Of a DNA stretch of 7,555 bases, positions 1 through 7,339 are shown in pieces (the first letter of the stretch is position 1; each line of letters begins with the position of its first letter). This stretch comes from an uncultured Parafilimonas sp. GTDB taxonomy: Bacteria > Bacteroidota > Bacteroidia > Chitinophagales > Chitinophagaceae. The notes beneath the pieces were generated by a model. It had not been told where the DNA came from and did not search any database. It worked only from the letters and a program-made list of their open reading frames with translations. The stretch is taken from contig CALAGJ010000086.1 in the NCBI GenBank assembly GCA_937892395.1, forward strand, positions 1-7,555. Reading direction: 5' to 3'. A program made the position numbers and the translations under genes.

Positions 1-3
1 CAG

Positions 4-53
4 CCGGTTTTTATTAATCAACTAAAATTGGTGTAATTAAATCAGTACTTCTA
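4..53 (+). repeat. Left arm of 50-bp inverted repeat at window ends
   Basis: Position i pairs with position 7559-i, so this stretch is the reverse complement of 7506-7555 over 50 bp with a single difference (T at 37 against G at 7522). The outer end starts CCGGTTTTTATTAATC and the inner end is CAGTACTTCTA; similarity stops sharply at 54/7505. Read outward from the inner boundary, both arms begin TAGAAGTACTGATTTA. That would fit the terminus of a mobile element lying mainly outside the window, but no transposase is visible and I do not recognise the family. Other readings are an interspersed intergenic repeat or the ends of an invertible segment. The match is seen directly; its nature is inferred. 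Confidence 0.9.
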
Positions 54-116
54 TTTAATTTTTTATTTTTACAATGAAGCAAATCACAATAAGATATTAT
101 CGTTGTGAAAACATTT

Positions 117-141
117 AAACCGGCGCAAGTCGGTTTTTTTA
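117..141 (+). terminator. Rho-independent terminator with GCAA tetraloop
   Basis: An 8-bp stem (117-124 with 129-136, including one G-T pair at 123/130) is closed by a GCAA loop of the GNRA class and followed at once by a T run and then AATTTTT. This is a textbook intrinsic terminator for rightward transcription. No convincing plus-strand gene precedes it inside the window, so it probably ends a transcript entering from the left edge or a short RNA starting within 1-116. The opposite strand has a much poorer T tract after the same hairpin, so leftward function is less likely. Confidence 0.8.
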
Positions 142-364
142 ATTTTTACTTAACTTCGTTCAACATTTGATATTCCTTACACATTAAAAGTATTGCAAAA
201 ATTTTGAATTTCATTTTTTTCAACAATCTGTTTGCTAATTTAAAGACATTCGTTATAAATGTTCGCCACAATTTGGACATCAGAGTGTAAAACCCGACAC
301 TTTAGGGGCACGCCCTAAAATTCTACTTTGACTTTCTATTTGTAGTACTTTTTCCAAATGGGTT
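142..364. other. Non-coding AT-rich spacer
   Basis: Together with 1-141 this makes about 364 bases without a supportable gene. I see no tRNA-like fold, no ORF of useful length, and no TAnnTTTG-type promoter that I would defend. Apart from the stem-loop at 301-319 and a weak 5-bp dyad (284-288 with 297-301), it holds nothing I can assign. Confidence 0.5.
301..319 (-). terminator. Possible stem-loop 3' of the M23 gene
   Basis: TTTAGGG (301-307) pairs perfectly with CCCTAAA (313-319) around a 5-nt loop, 45 bp beyond the stop codon of the leftward peptidase gene. In the leftward transcript it is not followed by a clean U run (the next bases read GTGTCGGG), so it is at best a weak terminator or a 3'-end stabilising hairpin. 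The assignment rests on position and stem only. Confidence 0.35.
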
Positions 365-1336
365 TTAATCGAAACTCTGATTGCCCTGTGCTGCCAATTT
401 TAGCAGGCGGTCATATTGTTCGGGATTGAGGTCATTGTAAAAGAAATAGACAGGATCTACAGGTGTGCCATTTTTATGTACTTCGTAATGGCAGTGGGCT
501 CCTGTACTTTTTCCGGTACTGCCCACCCAGCCAATTACTTCTCCCCTCTTTACAGATTGGCCTACTCTGGCCTTGATGCGTACCATGTGTCCGTACAGGG
601 TTTCATATCCAAAGCCATGATTGATCATTACTTTATTGCCATAGCCGCCTGCATTGTATCCAGACTCGCTTACTACACCATCGGCAGTAGCATATATAGG
701 TGTGCCGCTTGGTGCGGTAAAATCTAAACCTGCATGAAATTTGGGCACTTTATATACTGGGTCTATACGGGTACCAAATCCACTGGCTATGCGGCTTAGG
801 TCTCTGTTGCTTACGGGTTGTATAGCGGGTATGGCAGCTAAGAGTTTTTCTTTATTTTCCACCATTTTACTAATTTCATCAAAGCTTTTTGATTGATACG
901 CTACCCGTTTTGTCAAATTATTTAGTTGATGGGTGATGCTTGTTACCAACTCATTATTGCCCATGGCAGCTACTAATTTTATTTCCTTTGCTTTTTCCAT
1001 TGCTTTAAGCCGAGCACTGTCTGGTATAGGTTCTGCTTCAAAGATATTTCTATAGACCTGATTGTCTCTTTTTTCTAATTCATTCATTTGTTCATTGAGC
1101 TGCAAGACTTGCCGTTTTACTAAATTGTAATTGCTTTTTAAGACCAGATTTTCATCTGCCAAAACTTTTTCTTTGGGGCTATCAATATACTTGAAAGCAA
1201 TAGAAACTATAATGAGTGCTGCTACAAATGTAGCTGCCAAAAATCCAAATACTTTTAGTAGCCTTACGCGAAGCGGTACTTCTAATTTTTCATAGCGTAG
1301 GGTATGTGTATTGTAATAATATTTTATTTTTTTCAT
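365..1336 (-). CDS. Membrane-anchored M23 (LytM-like) metallopeptidase
   Basis: This 323-residue protein is predicted to be a zinc-dependent peptidoglycan endopeptidase acting in the periplasm. A basic N-terminus (about 1-28) precedes one hydrophobic helix (about 29-48), leaving the rest outside the inner membrane. Residues about 55-165 are polar, charged and helical, probably coiled coil. The M23 domain spans about 180-295 and keeps the full lysostaphin/LytM signature: H201 and D205 in HAGLD, H250 in YGHM, and H281 and H283 in HCH. By family knowledge H201, D205 and H283 bind zinc and H250 and H281 serve catalysis, so the enzyme should be active rather than a degenerate LytM activator. The ATG start is followed by a typical MKKIK anchor. 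It is divergent from alaS, with a consensus promoter at 1415-1448. The natural substrate cross-link cannot be told from the sequence. Confidence 0.93.
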   Translation of the reverse strand: MKKIKYYYNTHTLRYEKLEVPLRVRLLKVFGFLAATFVAALIIVSIAFKYIDSPKEKVLADENLVLKSNYNLVKRQVLQLNEQMNELEKRDNQVYRNIFEAEPIPDSARLKAMEKAKEIKLVAAMGNNELVTSITHQLNNLTKRVAYQSKSFDEISKMVENKEKLLAAIPAIQPVSNRDLSRIASGFGTRIDPVYKVPKFHAGLDFTAPSGTPIYATADGVVSESGYNAGGYGNKVMINHGFGYETLYGHMVRIKARVGQSVKRGEVIGWVGSTGKSTGAHCHYEVHKNGTPVDPVYFFYNDLNPEQYDRLLKLAAQGNQSFD

Positions 1337-1365
1337 TCCTTTTTATGCAATCCTTTACTGCCTTA

Positions 1366-1395
1366 TTTTAACGATGGCTCAGATGCTTATCTTTG
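1366..1395 (+). promoter_or_regulatory. Probable alaS promoter (TAnnTTTG type)
   Basis: TATCTTTG at 1388-1395 matches the Bacteroidota -7 consensus TAnnTTTG exactly. The upstream element is weaker: TTTTA at 1366-1370, 17 bp away, in place of TTTG. Transcription would start near 1400-1404, giving alaS a leader of roughly 60 nt. The TTG that could open a longer reading frame (1393-1395) is part of this -7 box, so it cannot be the translation start of that transcript. Confidence 0.55.
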
Positions 1396-1414
1396 CCCGC
1401 CTTTAGAAACAATT

Positions 1415-1448
1415 CAAAGGTAAAATATAAAGCCATACGGCTACCAAA
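1415..1448 (-). promoter_or_regulatory. Probable M23 gene promoter (TAnnTTTG type)
   Basis: On the minus strand TACCTTTG (1422-1415) is a perfect -7 match and TTTG (1448-1445) is a perfect -33 match, separated by 22 bp, which is within the range described for Bacteroidota housekeeping promoters. Leftward transcription would begin near 1405-1410 and leave a leader of about 70 nt before the ATG at 1336. The box lies inside the alaS leader, so the two promoters face each other. Confidence 0.6.
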
Positions 1449-1461
1449 AATTGACAGGATG

Positions 1462-4086
1462 ATGACGAGTGCACAAATAAGACAGGCTTTTTTAGATTTT
1501 TTTGCATCAAAAAAACACCAGATAGTGCCATCTGCACCTATTGTGCTGAAGAATGACCCTACATTGTTGTTTACCAATGCAGGCATGAACCAGTTTAAGG
1601 ATTTTTTTTTAGGGAATCAGCAGCCACCGTATAGCCGGGTAGTGGACACTCAAAAGTGCTTGCGAGTAAGTGGCAAACACAATGACTTAGAAGAAGTGGG
1701 TGTGGACACTTATCACCACACTATGTTTGAAATGCTGGGCAACTGGAGTTTTGGCGATTACTTTAAAGCAGAAGCTATACAATGGAGTTGGGAATTGCTG
1801 ACTAAAGTTTATGGCATATCTGAGGATAGACTTTATGTAACCGTATTTGAGGGCGATGAAAAAGAAGGTCTTCCACCGTCTAAAGTGGCCATGACAGAAT
1901 GGAAAAAAATTGTACCTACAGAAAGAATTCTTTTGGGAAATAAAAAAGATAATTTTTGGGAAATGGGGGATACCGGGCCTTGTGGCCCATGCAGCGAAAT
2001 ACATGTGGACTGTCGCCCAGAAGCTGAAAGAAATGAAGTACCAGGTAGTGTACTTGTCAATAAAGATCATCCTCAGGTTATTGAAATATGGAATAATGTA
2101 TTTATTCAATACAATAGGAAAAAGGATGGAAGCTTAGAAGAACTACCTGCCAAGCATGTGGATACTGGTATGGGTTTGGAGCGTTTGGTGAGGGTATTGC
2201 AGGGCAAAAACTCCAATTATGATACGGATATATTTAGTGGCACCATAGCAGCCACAGAGCGCATTACGGGCTTGGTATATGACCGTAGCGATAGCCGCCA
2301 AGCCATAGCTTTTAGAGTATTGGCAGATCATATTAGGGCTATTGGTTTTACCATAGCAGATGGGCAACTACCTTCCAATACTGGGGCTGGGTATGTAATC
2401 CGCAGAATACTACGTAGGGCTGTGAGGTATTATTTTACTTATCTAAATTATAAACAACCCCTGCTGGTGCAGTTCATGCCTGTGCTGGCTACACAGTTTG
2501 AACAAGTGTTTCCGGAGCTACAGCAGCAAATTGATTTTGTATGCCGTGTGGTAAAGGAAGAAGAAGATGCATTTCTACGCACATTAGATAAGGGATTGAA
2601 GCGTATTGATGATATAATAGCTAACGCTGAAAATGGTAGTATAGCGGGCAAAGATGCTTTTGAATTGTATGATACATATGGATTTCCTATTGACCTTACC
2701 AGGTTGATTGCTCATGAGCAAGATCTACAGGTAAATGAAGCAGAATTTGATGCAGAAATGCAGCTACAAAAAAATAGAAGCAGGGCAGCATCGGTAGTAG
2801 ATACCGGAGATTGGATAGTGCTGGATGATGCATCTGCAAATCATTTTAAGGGATATGATACTTTGGAAATTAAAACACATATTACCAAATATCGTAAAAT
2901 GAATATGAAGGGAAAGGATATGTATCAATTAGTACTAGACAGTACCCCATTTTATGCTGAAAGTGGCGGACAAGTGGGTGATACAGGCACGCTTCACTTA
3001 GCCGAGAGCAATGATTTGATAACCATTACAAACACGAAGAAAGAAAATAACCTAATAGTGCATTTTGCAGATCATTTACCGGAAGTCCTAAGCGGTGCCA
3101 TAGTGGCCACGGTGGATTCACCTCGAAGAAATGCCATCACAAAAAATCACTCTGCCACACACCTTATGCATGCTGCACTTAGACAGGTACTGGGCAAGCA
3201 TGTGGCTCAAAAAGGTAGTTTGGTAAATGATGAATATCTCCGTTTTGACTTTTCACATTTTGCCAAAATGACCAATGAGGAAATAAAAGCTGTGGAAGAA
3301 ATTGTCAACAAAAAAATCAGACAAAACATCCCGGTAGTCATCAAAGAAATGCCAAAGGAAGAAGCACTGCAACTGGGTGCTATGGCATTGTTTGGCGAAA
3401 AATATGGCGATACTGTACGGGTGGTCATTATAGATCCGGAATATAGTGTAGAGCTTTGTGGTGGCACACATGTAAGCAGCACAGGTAGTTTAGGTTTTTT
3501 CAAAATAACATTGGAAACTGCCGTGGCGGCCGGTGTACGCAGAATAGAAGCGGTAACAGGCAAAGCAGGAGAAAATTATTTGCAGGGATTGACAGATCAG
3601 CTGCACCACATAAAAGAACAACTGAAGCATCCAAAAGATATCAGCAAAGCAATACAAAATCTACAGGAAGAAAACGCTGATTTAAAAAAGCGAGTAGAAA
3701 GTTTAGAAGCAAGAATGTTAGTTGTGCTGCGCAATGAATTACTCACAAAAGATGAAATCATAAATGGTGTAAGCTTTGTGGCTGATATTGTAGAAGTGCC
3801 TCACGCCGATGCACTTAAAAAATTGTGTTATGATTTAAAAAATAACCTGAATGATTATGTGTCTGTCCTCTGCGCAAACATAGGAGGCAAGCCATTTGTA
3901 GCTATTGGCATCAGTGATACGGTGGTGGCGGCAAAGCAGTTGGATGCAGGTCAATTGATTAAGCAAATAGTAGCTCCACTCATCAAAGGTGGTGGTGGTG
4001 GTCAAAAGAATTTAGCTACTGCAGGCGGTCAGGATGCTTCTCAACTGCAGGCTGTTATAGATGCGGTAAAAGTGAAGCTGAATTAA
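1462..4086 (+). CDS. alaS: Alanine--tRNA ligase
   Basis: This enzyme charges tRNA-Ala with alanine in the cytoplasm and clears mischarged Ser or Gly. From the ATG at 1462 it has 874 residues, close to the usual 875 or so. The class II catalytic core includes R68 in the CLRVSGKHND stretch, TMFEMLGNWSFGDYF (87-101) and motif 3 DTGMGLER (234-241). A tRNA-recognition helical region follows, with GYVIRRILRRAVRY at 310-323. The editing domain has its zinc/hydrolysis ligands intact: H563 and H567 in HSATH, C666 and H670 in CGGTH. A short coiled coil (about 718-755) leads to the C-Ala domain with its glycine-rich loop (five glycines, 843-847). ATG at 1459 is an equally possible start. A longer frame opens at TTG 1393, but its 23 extra residues fall in the promoter and do not resemble the family. 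It is complete, with no missing key residue. Confidence 0.98.
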   Translation: MTSAQIRQAFLDFFASKKHQIVPSAPIVLKNDPTLLFTNAGMNQFKDFFLGNQQPPYSRVVDTQKCLRVSGKHNDLEEVGVDTYHHTMFEMLGNWSFGDYFKAEAIQWSWELLTKVYGISEDRLYVTVFEGDEKEGLPPSKVAMTEWKKIVPTERILLGNKKDNFWEMGDTGPCGPCSEIHVDCRPEAERNEVPGSVLVNKDHPQVIEIWNNVFIQYNRKKDGSLEELPAKHVDTGMGLERLVRVLQGKNSNYDTDIFSGTIAATERITGLVYDRSDSRQAIAFRVLADHIRAIGFTIADGQLPSNTGAGYVIRRILRRAVRYYFTYLNYKQPLLVQFMPVLATQFEQVFPELQQQIDFVCRVVKEEEDAFLRTLDKGLKRIDDIIANAENGSIAGKDAFELYDTYGFPIDLTRLIAHEQDLQVNEAEFDAEMQLQKNRSRAASVVDTGDWIVLDDASANHFKGYDTLEIKTHITKYRKMNMKGKDMYQLVLDSTPFYAESGGQVGDTGTLHLAESNDLITITNTKKENNLIVHFADHLPEVLSGAIVATVDSPRRNAITKNHSATHLMHAALRQVLGKHVAQKGSLVNDEYLRFDFSHFAKMTNEEIKAVEEIVNKKIRQNIPVVIKEMPKEEALQLGAMALFGEKYGDTVRVVIIDPEYSVELCGGTHVSSTGSLGFFKITLETAVAAGVRRIEAVTGKAGENYLQGLTDQLHHIKEQLKHPKDISKAIQNLQEENADLKKRVESLEARMLVVLRNELLTKDEIINGVSFVADIVEVPHADALKKLCYDLKNNLNDYVSVLCANIGGKPFVAIGISDTVVAAKQLDAGQLIKQIVAPLIKGGGGGQKNLATAGGQDASQLQAVIDAVKVKLN

Positions 4087-4154
4087 AGTAAGTACTCATG
4101 CTGCTCCAATAAAAATCAATCATCCGCCATGTTATTTTCTGTATGATGAATGCT

Positions 4155-5999
4155 TTATTTCTTTCTATAAATTAGGTTAAACCTGATAAATAAATTACCC
4201 TGAAATGGATAACGATTTGTAGTGGCATTATTACTCAATGGATTAAGTGGCCATCCACCTCTAAGTCCAAACTGCCATGCTTTGAATTGATAAGCTATTT
4301 CTGGCATTACCCAAAATTGGTTCCGATTAAAAAGTGCATTATCTGTTGTCTTATTTTGCATGAAAGACTCTTTTTGGATTTGACTCACTATCGTTTGAAT
4401 TCCGTTGCTTTCCAAGTAGGTTGTGCTATCTGTTTTCGCTGATATCAATGCTCTTGAGCCAAAACTTCCCCGAAGATTAAGGCCTATGGAAAGATGTGTG
4501 TTTACAAAATATTGGAAGCCAAAACCCATATTGATACTATTGGTTTTTATAATATTTTTTTCAGTAATGGTTCTAATCACAGACATCCGACCAGAATCAA
4601 TAATAGCTGTAGTGCTATCACTCATTTTTTGTAAAAAACTGTTTGGAAAAGTTTGATTATAGAAAGGATTGATGTCAAAATTAAACTGAAATGCGGAGGG
4701 TTTTTTAAACTTAGTAAGAGGTCGCATGGATAAAAATGCACCGGGTGTAAAATTTTGAATCGCATTACCCTTTATACCAGCAATACTATACCCATAAAAA
4801 TTACTATTGTATAAGGGCAAAGAAGGATTTAACTGTATGCCAAACTGCCAAAGTAGTTGTTGATTTGCTTCTTTTATTTTTGGGGTAGCTACTGCCCTAC
4901 TCTTATGCTGATTGCTGAGCGCTTGGCTTGCTACTTGGCCAGCTATGCTATCCGGATATTCCAAACCCTTAATCAACGACTTTATTTGATAAGACATGAG
5001 CTTATCATGTAATAATTTTCTACTGTCTTTTATTGCAGTTTTTTGAAGGGATGAATCCTCCTTTTTCGAAACATCATCAATACTTTTTTCGGATGATATT
5101 GTATTTTGTAATGCTTGATTTGGCTTGATGATAGCCAAATTAAAATTGCTGTCAATCCGTTTTTCAGGATGAAAGATTTCGCCTGCTTTAGCTTGCTGTT
5201 CAATGGTAGTCTTATCCTTACTTGCCAAAGAAGCATCTAATATTTTTTTTGCTGCTACAATAGAATCATCTTTAAGGTCTAATGCTGTAGGCAAGTTTTT
5301 TAAAGTAGCTAGTTTTTCTTGAGGCTTTTCATTGGAACTTATGTTTGGTTTAATTTTTTTGTCAATAATGTCTGCCGTTAAAAGTTCTTGTCTATTAGCA
5401 CTTAGTGTTGTGATGGACATGTTGTTATCCCGATTGAATGCCTGCTTTTTGTTGAGAGATAGGGCAGACTCATTTGATTTATGCAGCAAATCATTGGGCA
5501 TTATTAAATGTTCGTCATTGTCTCCAACATGTGTAGACAGATTTGAAGCGTCCTGATTTTCTTTTATTGCTGATACCAAATCTGTATTTTTTGTAGGATC
5601 TACAGGCAACTTACTCGCTTCACCTAATTTACCCTTATCATTTGAAGGGTTTATAACTTCAATTGTATTAGATGATGCCTGTTCATTTTTATACTTATGC
5701 AGATCAAATTGAGCATCTTTTTTTGAAGCTGCTTCTTTACTTTGGGAATTTGTTCGTTCATCATTTTGGAATAGCAAAAAGCCGACAATGGCAATAGCAG
5801 CAATTAGCATCAAAGTCCAAAAGCCATTACCCCATCCAGCATTATCAGCTCCTCCGGATGAAGGCGGCGGTTCATTTGGAGGCATTTCTATATCGAGTAT
5901 TTGCTCCATACTCTTCCATGCCTCATCTGCCGAAGGCATCAAACTATCAAAATCCTCTTGGTTCCATTCCGGAAGATTCTTGTTATCTTGCTTATCCAT
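4155..5999 (-). CDS. Inner-membrane-anchored protein with C-terminal barrel-like domain (putative anti-sigma/OM fusion)
   Basis: This 614-residue protein is of unassigned function. Residues 1-58 are acidic and cytoplasmic, with the pattern D-x-x-W-x-x-M-x-x-x-LD-x-x-MP at 25-40, which I recall from Bacteroidota proteins encoded next to ECF sigma factors. A proline/glycine-rich patch (40-56) leads to one TM helix (about 60-77). Residues about 78-380 are polar and rich in K, N, S and D with few aromatics, likely an extended periplasmic linker. Residues about 381-614 alternate aromatic and polar residues in several beta-strand-like blocks and end in FIRFNLIYRKK, resembling small outer-membrane barrel proteins. 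The ATG overlaps the sigma gene stop by 8 bp, pointing to translational coupling and an anti-sigma or sensor role. There is no HxxxCxxC zinc anti-sigma motif. Gene reality is near certain; the role is inferred from context and topology. Confidence 0.85.
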   Translation of the reverse strand: MDKQDNKNLPEWNQEDFDSLMPSADEAWKSMEQILDIEMPPNEPPPSSGGADNAGWGNGFWTLMLIAAIAIVGFLLFQNDERTNSQSKEAASKKDAQFDLHKYKNEQASSNTIEVINPSNDKGKLGEASKLPVDPTKNTDLVSAIKENQDASNLSTHVGDNDEHLIMPNDLLHKSNESALSLNKKQAFNRDNNMSITTLSANRQELLTADIIDKKIKPNISSNEKPQEKLATLKNLPTALDLKDDSIVAAKKILDASLASKDKTTIEQQAKAGEIFHPEKRIDSNFNLAIIKPNQALQNTISSEKSIDDVSKKEDSSLQKTAIKDSRKLLHDKLMSYQIKSLIKGLEYPDSIAGQVASQALSNQHKSRAVATPKIKEANQQLLWQFGIQLNPSLPLYNSNFYGYSIAGIKGNAIQNFTPGAFLSMRPLTKFKKPSAFQFNFDINPFYNQTFPNSFLQKMSDSTTAIIDSGRMSVIRTITEKNIIKTNSINMGFGFQYFVNTHLSIGLNLRGSFGSRALISAKTDSTTYLESNGIQTIVSQIQKESFMQNKTTDNALFNRNQFWVMPEIAYQFKAWQFGLRGGWPLNPLSNNATTNRYPFQGNLFIRFNLIYRKK

Positions 6000-6549
6000 T
6001 CCGAAAGGTTTGATGTGAATAATATTGTTGCATAACTGGCCTCAGTTTTTCCCTGCTTTCACTCAAATGCCATTTTACAGTTCCTATGCTTAAAGTCAAT
6101 CTGGCCGCTATCTCCTTTATGCTATAATCCTCCATGTAAAACAAACTGCAAACTATGCGTGTGGAAGGGCTTAACGTATCTAATAGACTATAAAGTTCTT
6201 TCCATTCAAGATTTTTAAAAATATTTTCTTCGTCTGGTATTTCGCCACCGGCATCATCAATATTTTCAGTGGCAAAATATTTTTTTTCTTTTGTAATCTT
6301 ATCTATTGCTGCATTCCTTACAATGGTATATGCCCAATTAAAAAAACTACCCGATGCATCATCATATTTCTCTATGTTTTTGAAGATGCGAAGCATGCCA
6401 TCATTCAGTGCCTCTAAAGCATCATTATTATCAGTAAAAAATTTTTTACACAACGCCATAAGGGGCGGGTAAAACTGTTTGTAAAGTTCTTCCTGCCCCT
6501 TGCGGTCATTGACCTTGCAAAGTGATATGGTCCTTGCTAAATGATCCAA
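5992..6549 (-). CDS. ECF-type RNA polymerase sigma factor
   Basis: This 185-residue alternative sigma factor directs RNA polymerase to a dedicated promoter set. Region 2 covers about 22-90, with the aromatic-rich SGSFFNWAYTIVRNAAIDK stretch (66-84) typical of the -10 recognition segment. A short acidic linker (about 92-112) follows, then region 4 (about 118-172) with the helix-turn-helix YSIKEIAARLTLSIGTVKWH (132-151). No regions 1, 3 or C-terminal extensions are present, as expected of the ECF class. The start is TTG: an in-frame TAA lies two codons upstream, and the first in-frame ATG would remove 30 residues including part of region 2. The gene follows the lipoprotein by 28 bp and overlaps the membrane protein gene by 8 bp (ATGGATAA), so the three are likely co-transcribed. 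The target regulon cannot be read from this window. Confidence 0.95.
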   Translation of the reverse strand: MDHLARTISLCKVNDRKGQEELYKQFYPPLMALCKKFFTDNNDALEALNDGMLRIFKNIEKYDDASGSFFNWAYTIVRNAAIDKITKEKKYFATENIDDAGGEIPDEENIFKNLEWKELYSLLDTLSPSTRIVCSLFYMEDYSIKEIAARLTLSIGTVKWHLSESREKLRPVMQQYYSHQTFRNG

Positions 6550-6577
6550 TCTTTATTAGTTATGCACACAAAAACTA

Positions 6578-7339
6578 TTATCGAGTAATGCGTTTGGGTG
6601 AAATTACAACTCCGGTAGTATAAGGCCAATTAAAAATATATTCTGTGTTTGTAACTTGCAGTGTACCACGATAAGACAATCCATTCAGCGTTATTGTTAT
6701 TGGATAATATCCTGGCTGATTATAATCCCGATTTACAATATAAGCCCTTGACCTTGCAGTACCTCCAAAACAGTTGGCAGGTATCTGAACACCAACATAA
6801 TTGATGTTAGTGCCTGTATCCAGATTTTGAGTATATACCAAATAATTGTTTCTACAAGGATATTTATTGGTGGTAATACTAAAGAATGCAAGACCCCCAG
6901 AATCGCTGAGTGGACGCATCCTTATTTGATCTCCAAGTAAAGATGCTATATAGGAAGTATCACCTCCACCTGTCGTATCCCCACCAGAGCTATCAGCCGT
7001 AGCTCTGAATACATTGCCAACTGTTATGTTTCTACTGATAACACCATTGCTGGTAAGGGCAGAAAGCATATAATTTCCTGACCTAAAAAATGTAACTGTG
7101 GACTCATTTCCATCTGCATCTATATCGGCATTTTGTGCAGGACTTACTGACCAACTTACATCACCGGTGTATTCACTTACAGATGCGGCAAGGGGTTCAC
7201 CAATTTGAACAGATTCAGAAGATAAATTGAGTGCGTTTCCTGCATCGCCATTCGGCCCCTTCAATCCTTTTTGACAACTATAAACTGCAGTAATTAAAAA
7301 TGCAACAGCAAAGGCTTTCAACATGATTTTTTTTAACAT
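6578..7339 (-). CDS. Secreted lipoprotein with Ig/PKD-like segment
   Basis: From the ATG at 7339 the protein has 253 residues. A signal peptide with hydrophobic core (AFAVAFLIT) ends in a lipobox, AVYSC, with the acylated cysteine at 22. Next comes a very short collagen-like run, GLKGPNGDAGNA (25-36), a motif seen after the lipobox of various Bacteroidota lipoproteins. Residues about 42-108 have an Ig/PKD-like beta pattern (GDVSWSVSP, then STVTFFRSGNYMLSA). A Gly/Asp/Thr/Ser linker (about 113-130) joins it to a beta-rich C-terminal half with two cysteines (162, 190) that could form a disulfide. I do not recognise the C-terminal half. The ATG at 7324 is a possible shorter start; a TTG at 7381 would give an over-long signal peptide and is unlikely. 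Placed 28 bp before the sigma gene, it may be its regulon member or an envelope-side partner. Confidence 0.88.
   Translation of the reverse strand: MLKKIMLKAFAVAFLITAVYSCQKGLKGPNGDAGNALNLSSESVQIGEPLAASVSEYTGDVSWSVSPAQNADIDADGNESTVTFFRSGNYMLSALTSNGVISRNITVGNVFRATADSSGGDTTGGGDTSYIASLLGDQIRMRPLSDSGGLAFFSITTNKYPCRNNYLVYTQNLDTGTNINYVGVQIPANCFGGTARSRAYIVNRDYNQPGYYPITITLNGLSYRGTLQVTNTEYIFNWPYTTGVVISPKRITR

Noticed and set aside
74..118. 14-codon ORF before the left terminator as a peptide gene
   Set aside because: It is too short to distinguish from chance and has no promoter or ribosome-binding evidence; kept only as a remark under the terminator finding.
416..727. Plus-strand ORF of 103 codons inside the M23 gene
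   Set aside because: It is antisense to the conserved M23 catalytic domain, lacks recognisable motifs or its own promoter, and is best explained as a shadow frame.
1687..2109. Minus-strand ORF of 140 codons inside alaS
   Set aside because: It overlaps the class II catalytic core in antisense, has no domain signature, and overlaps another antisense frame, so it is a shadow.
3207..3563. Minus-strand ORF of 118 codons inside alaS
   Set aside because: It lies opposite the conserved editing domain of AlaS; its composition (runs of S, T and I) is what the reverse frame of a Lys/Glu-rich gene gives.
4087..4154. Bidirectional terminator between the convergent alaS and membrane-protein genes
   Set aside because: I looked for a stem with flanking A and T runs and found only short, weak complementarity, so no terminator is called.
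6569..6577. TAGTTTTTG on the minus strand between lipoprotein and sigma genes as a separate sigma promoter
   Set aside because: It has one base too many for TAnnTTTG, would leave a leader of only a few nucleotides, and the 28-bp gap is better explained by co-transcription.
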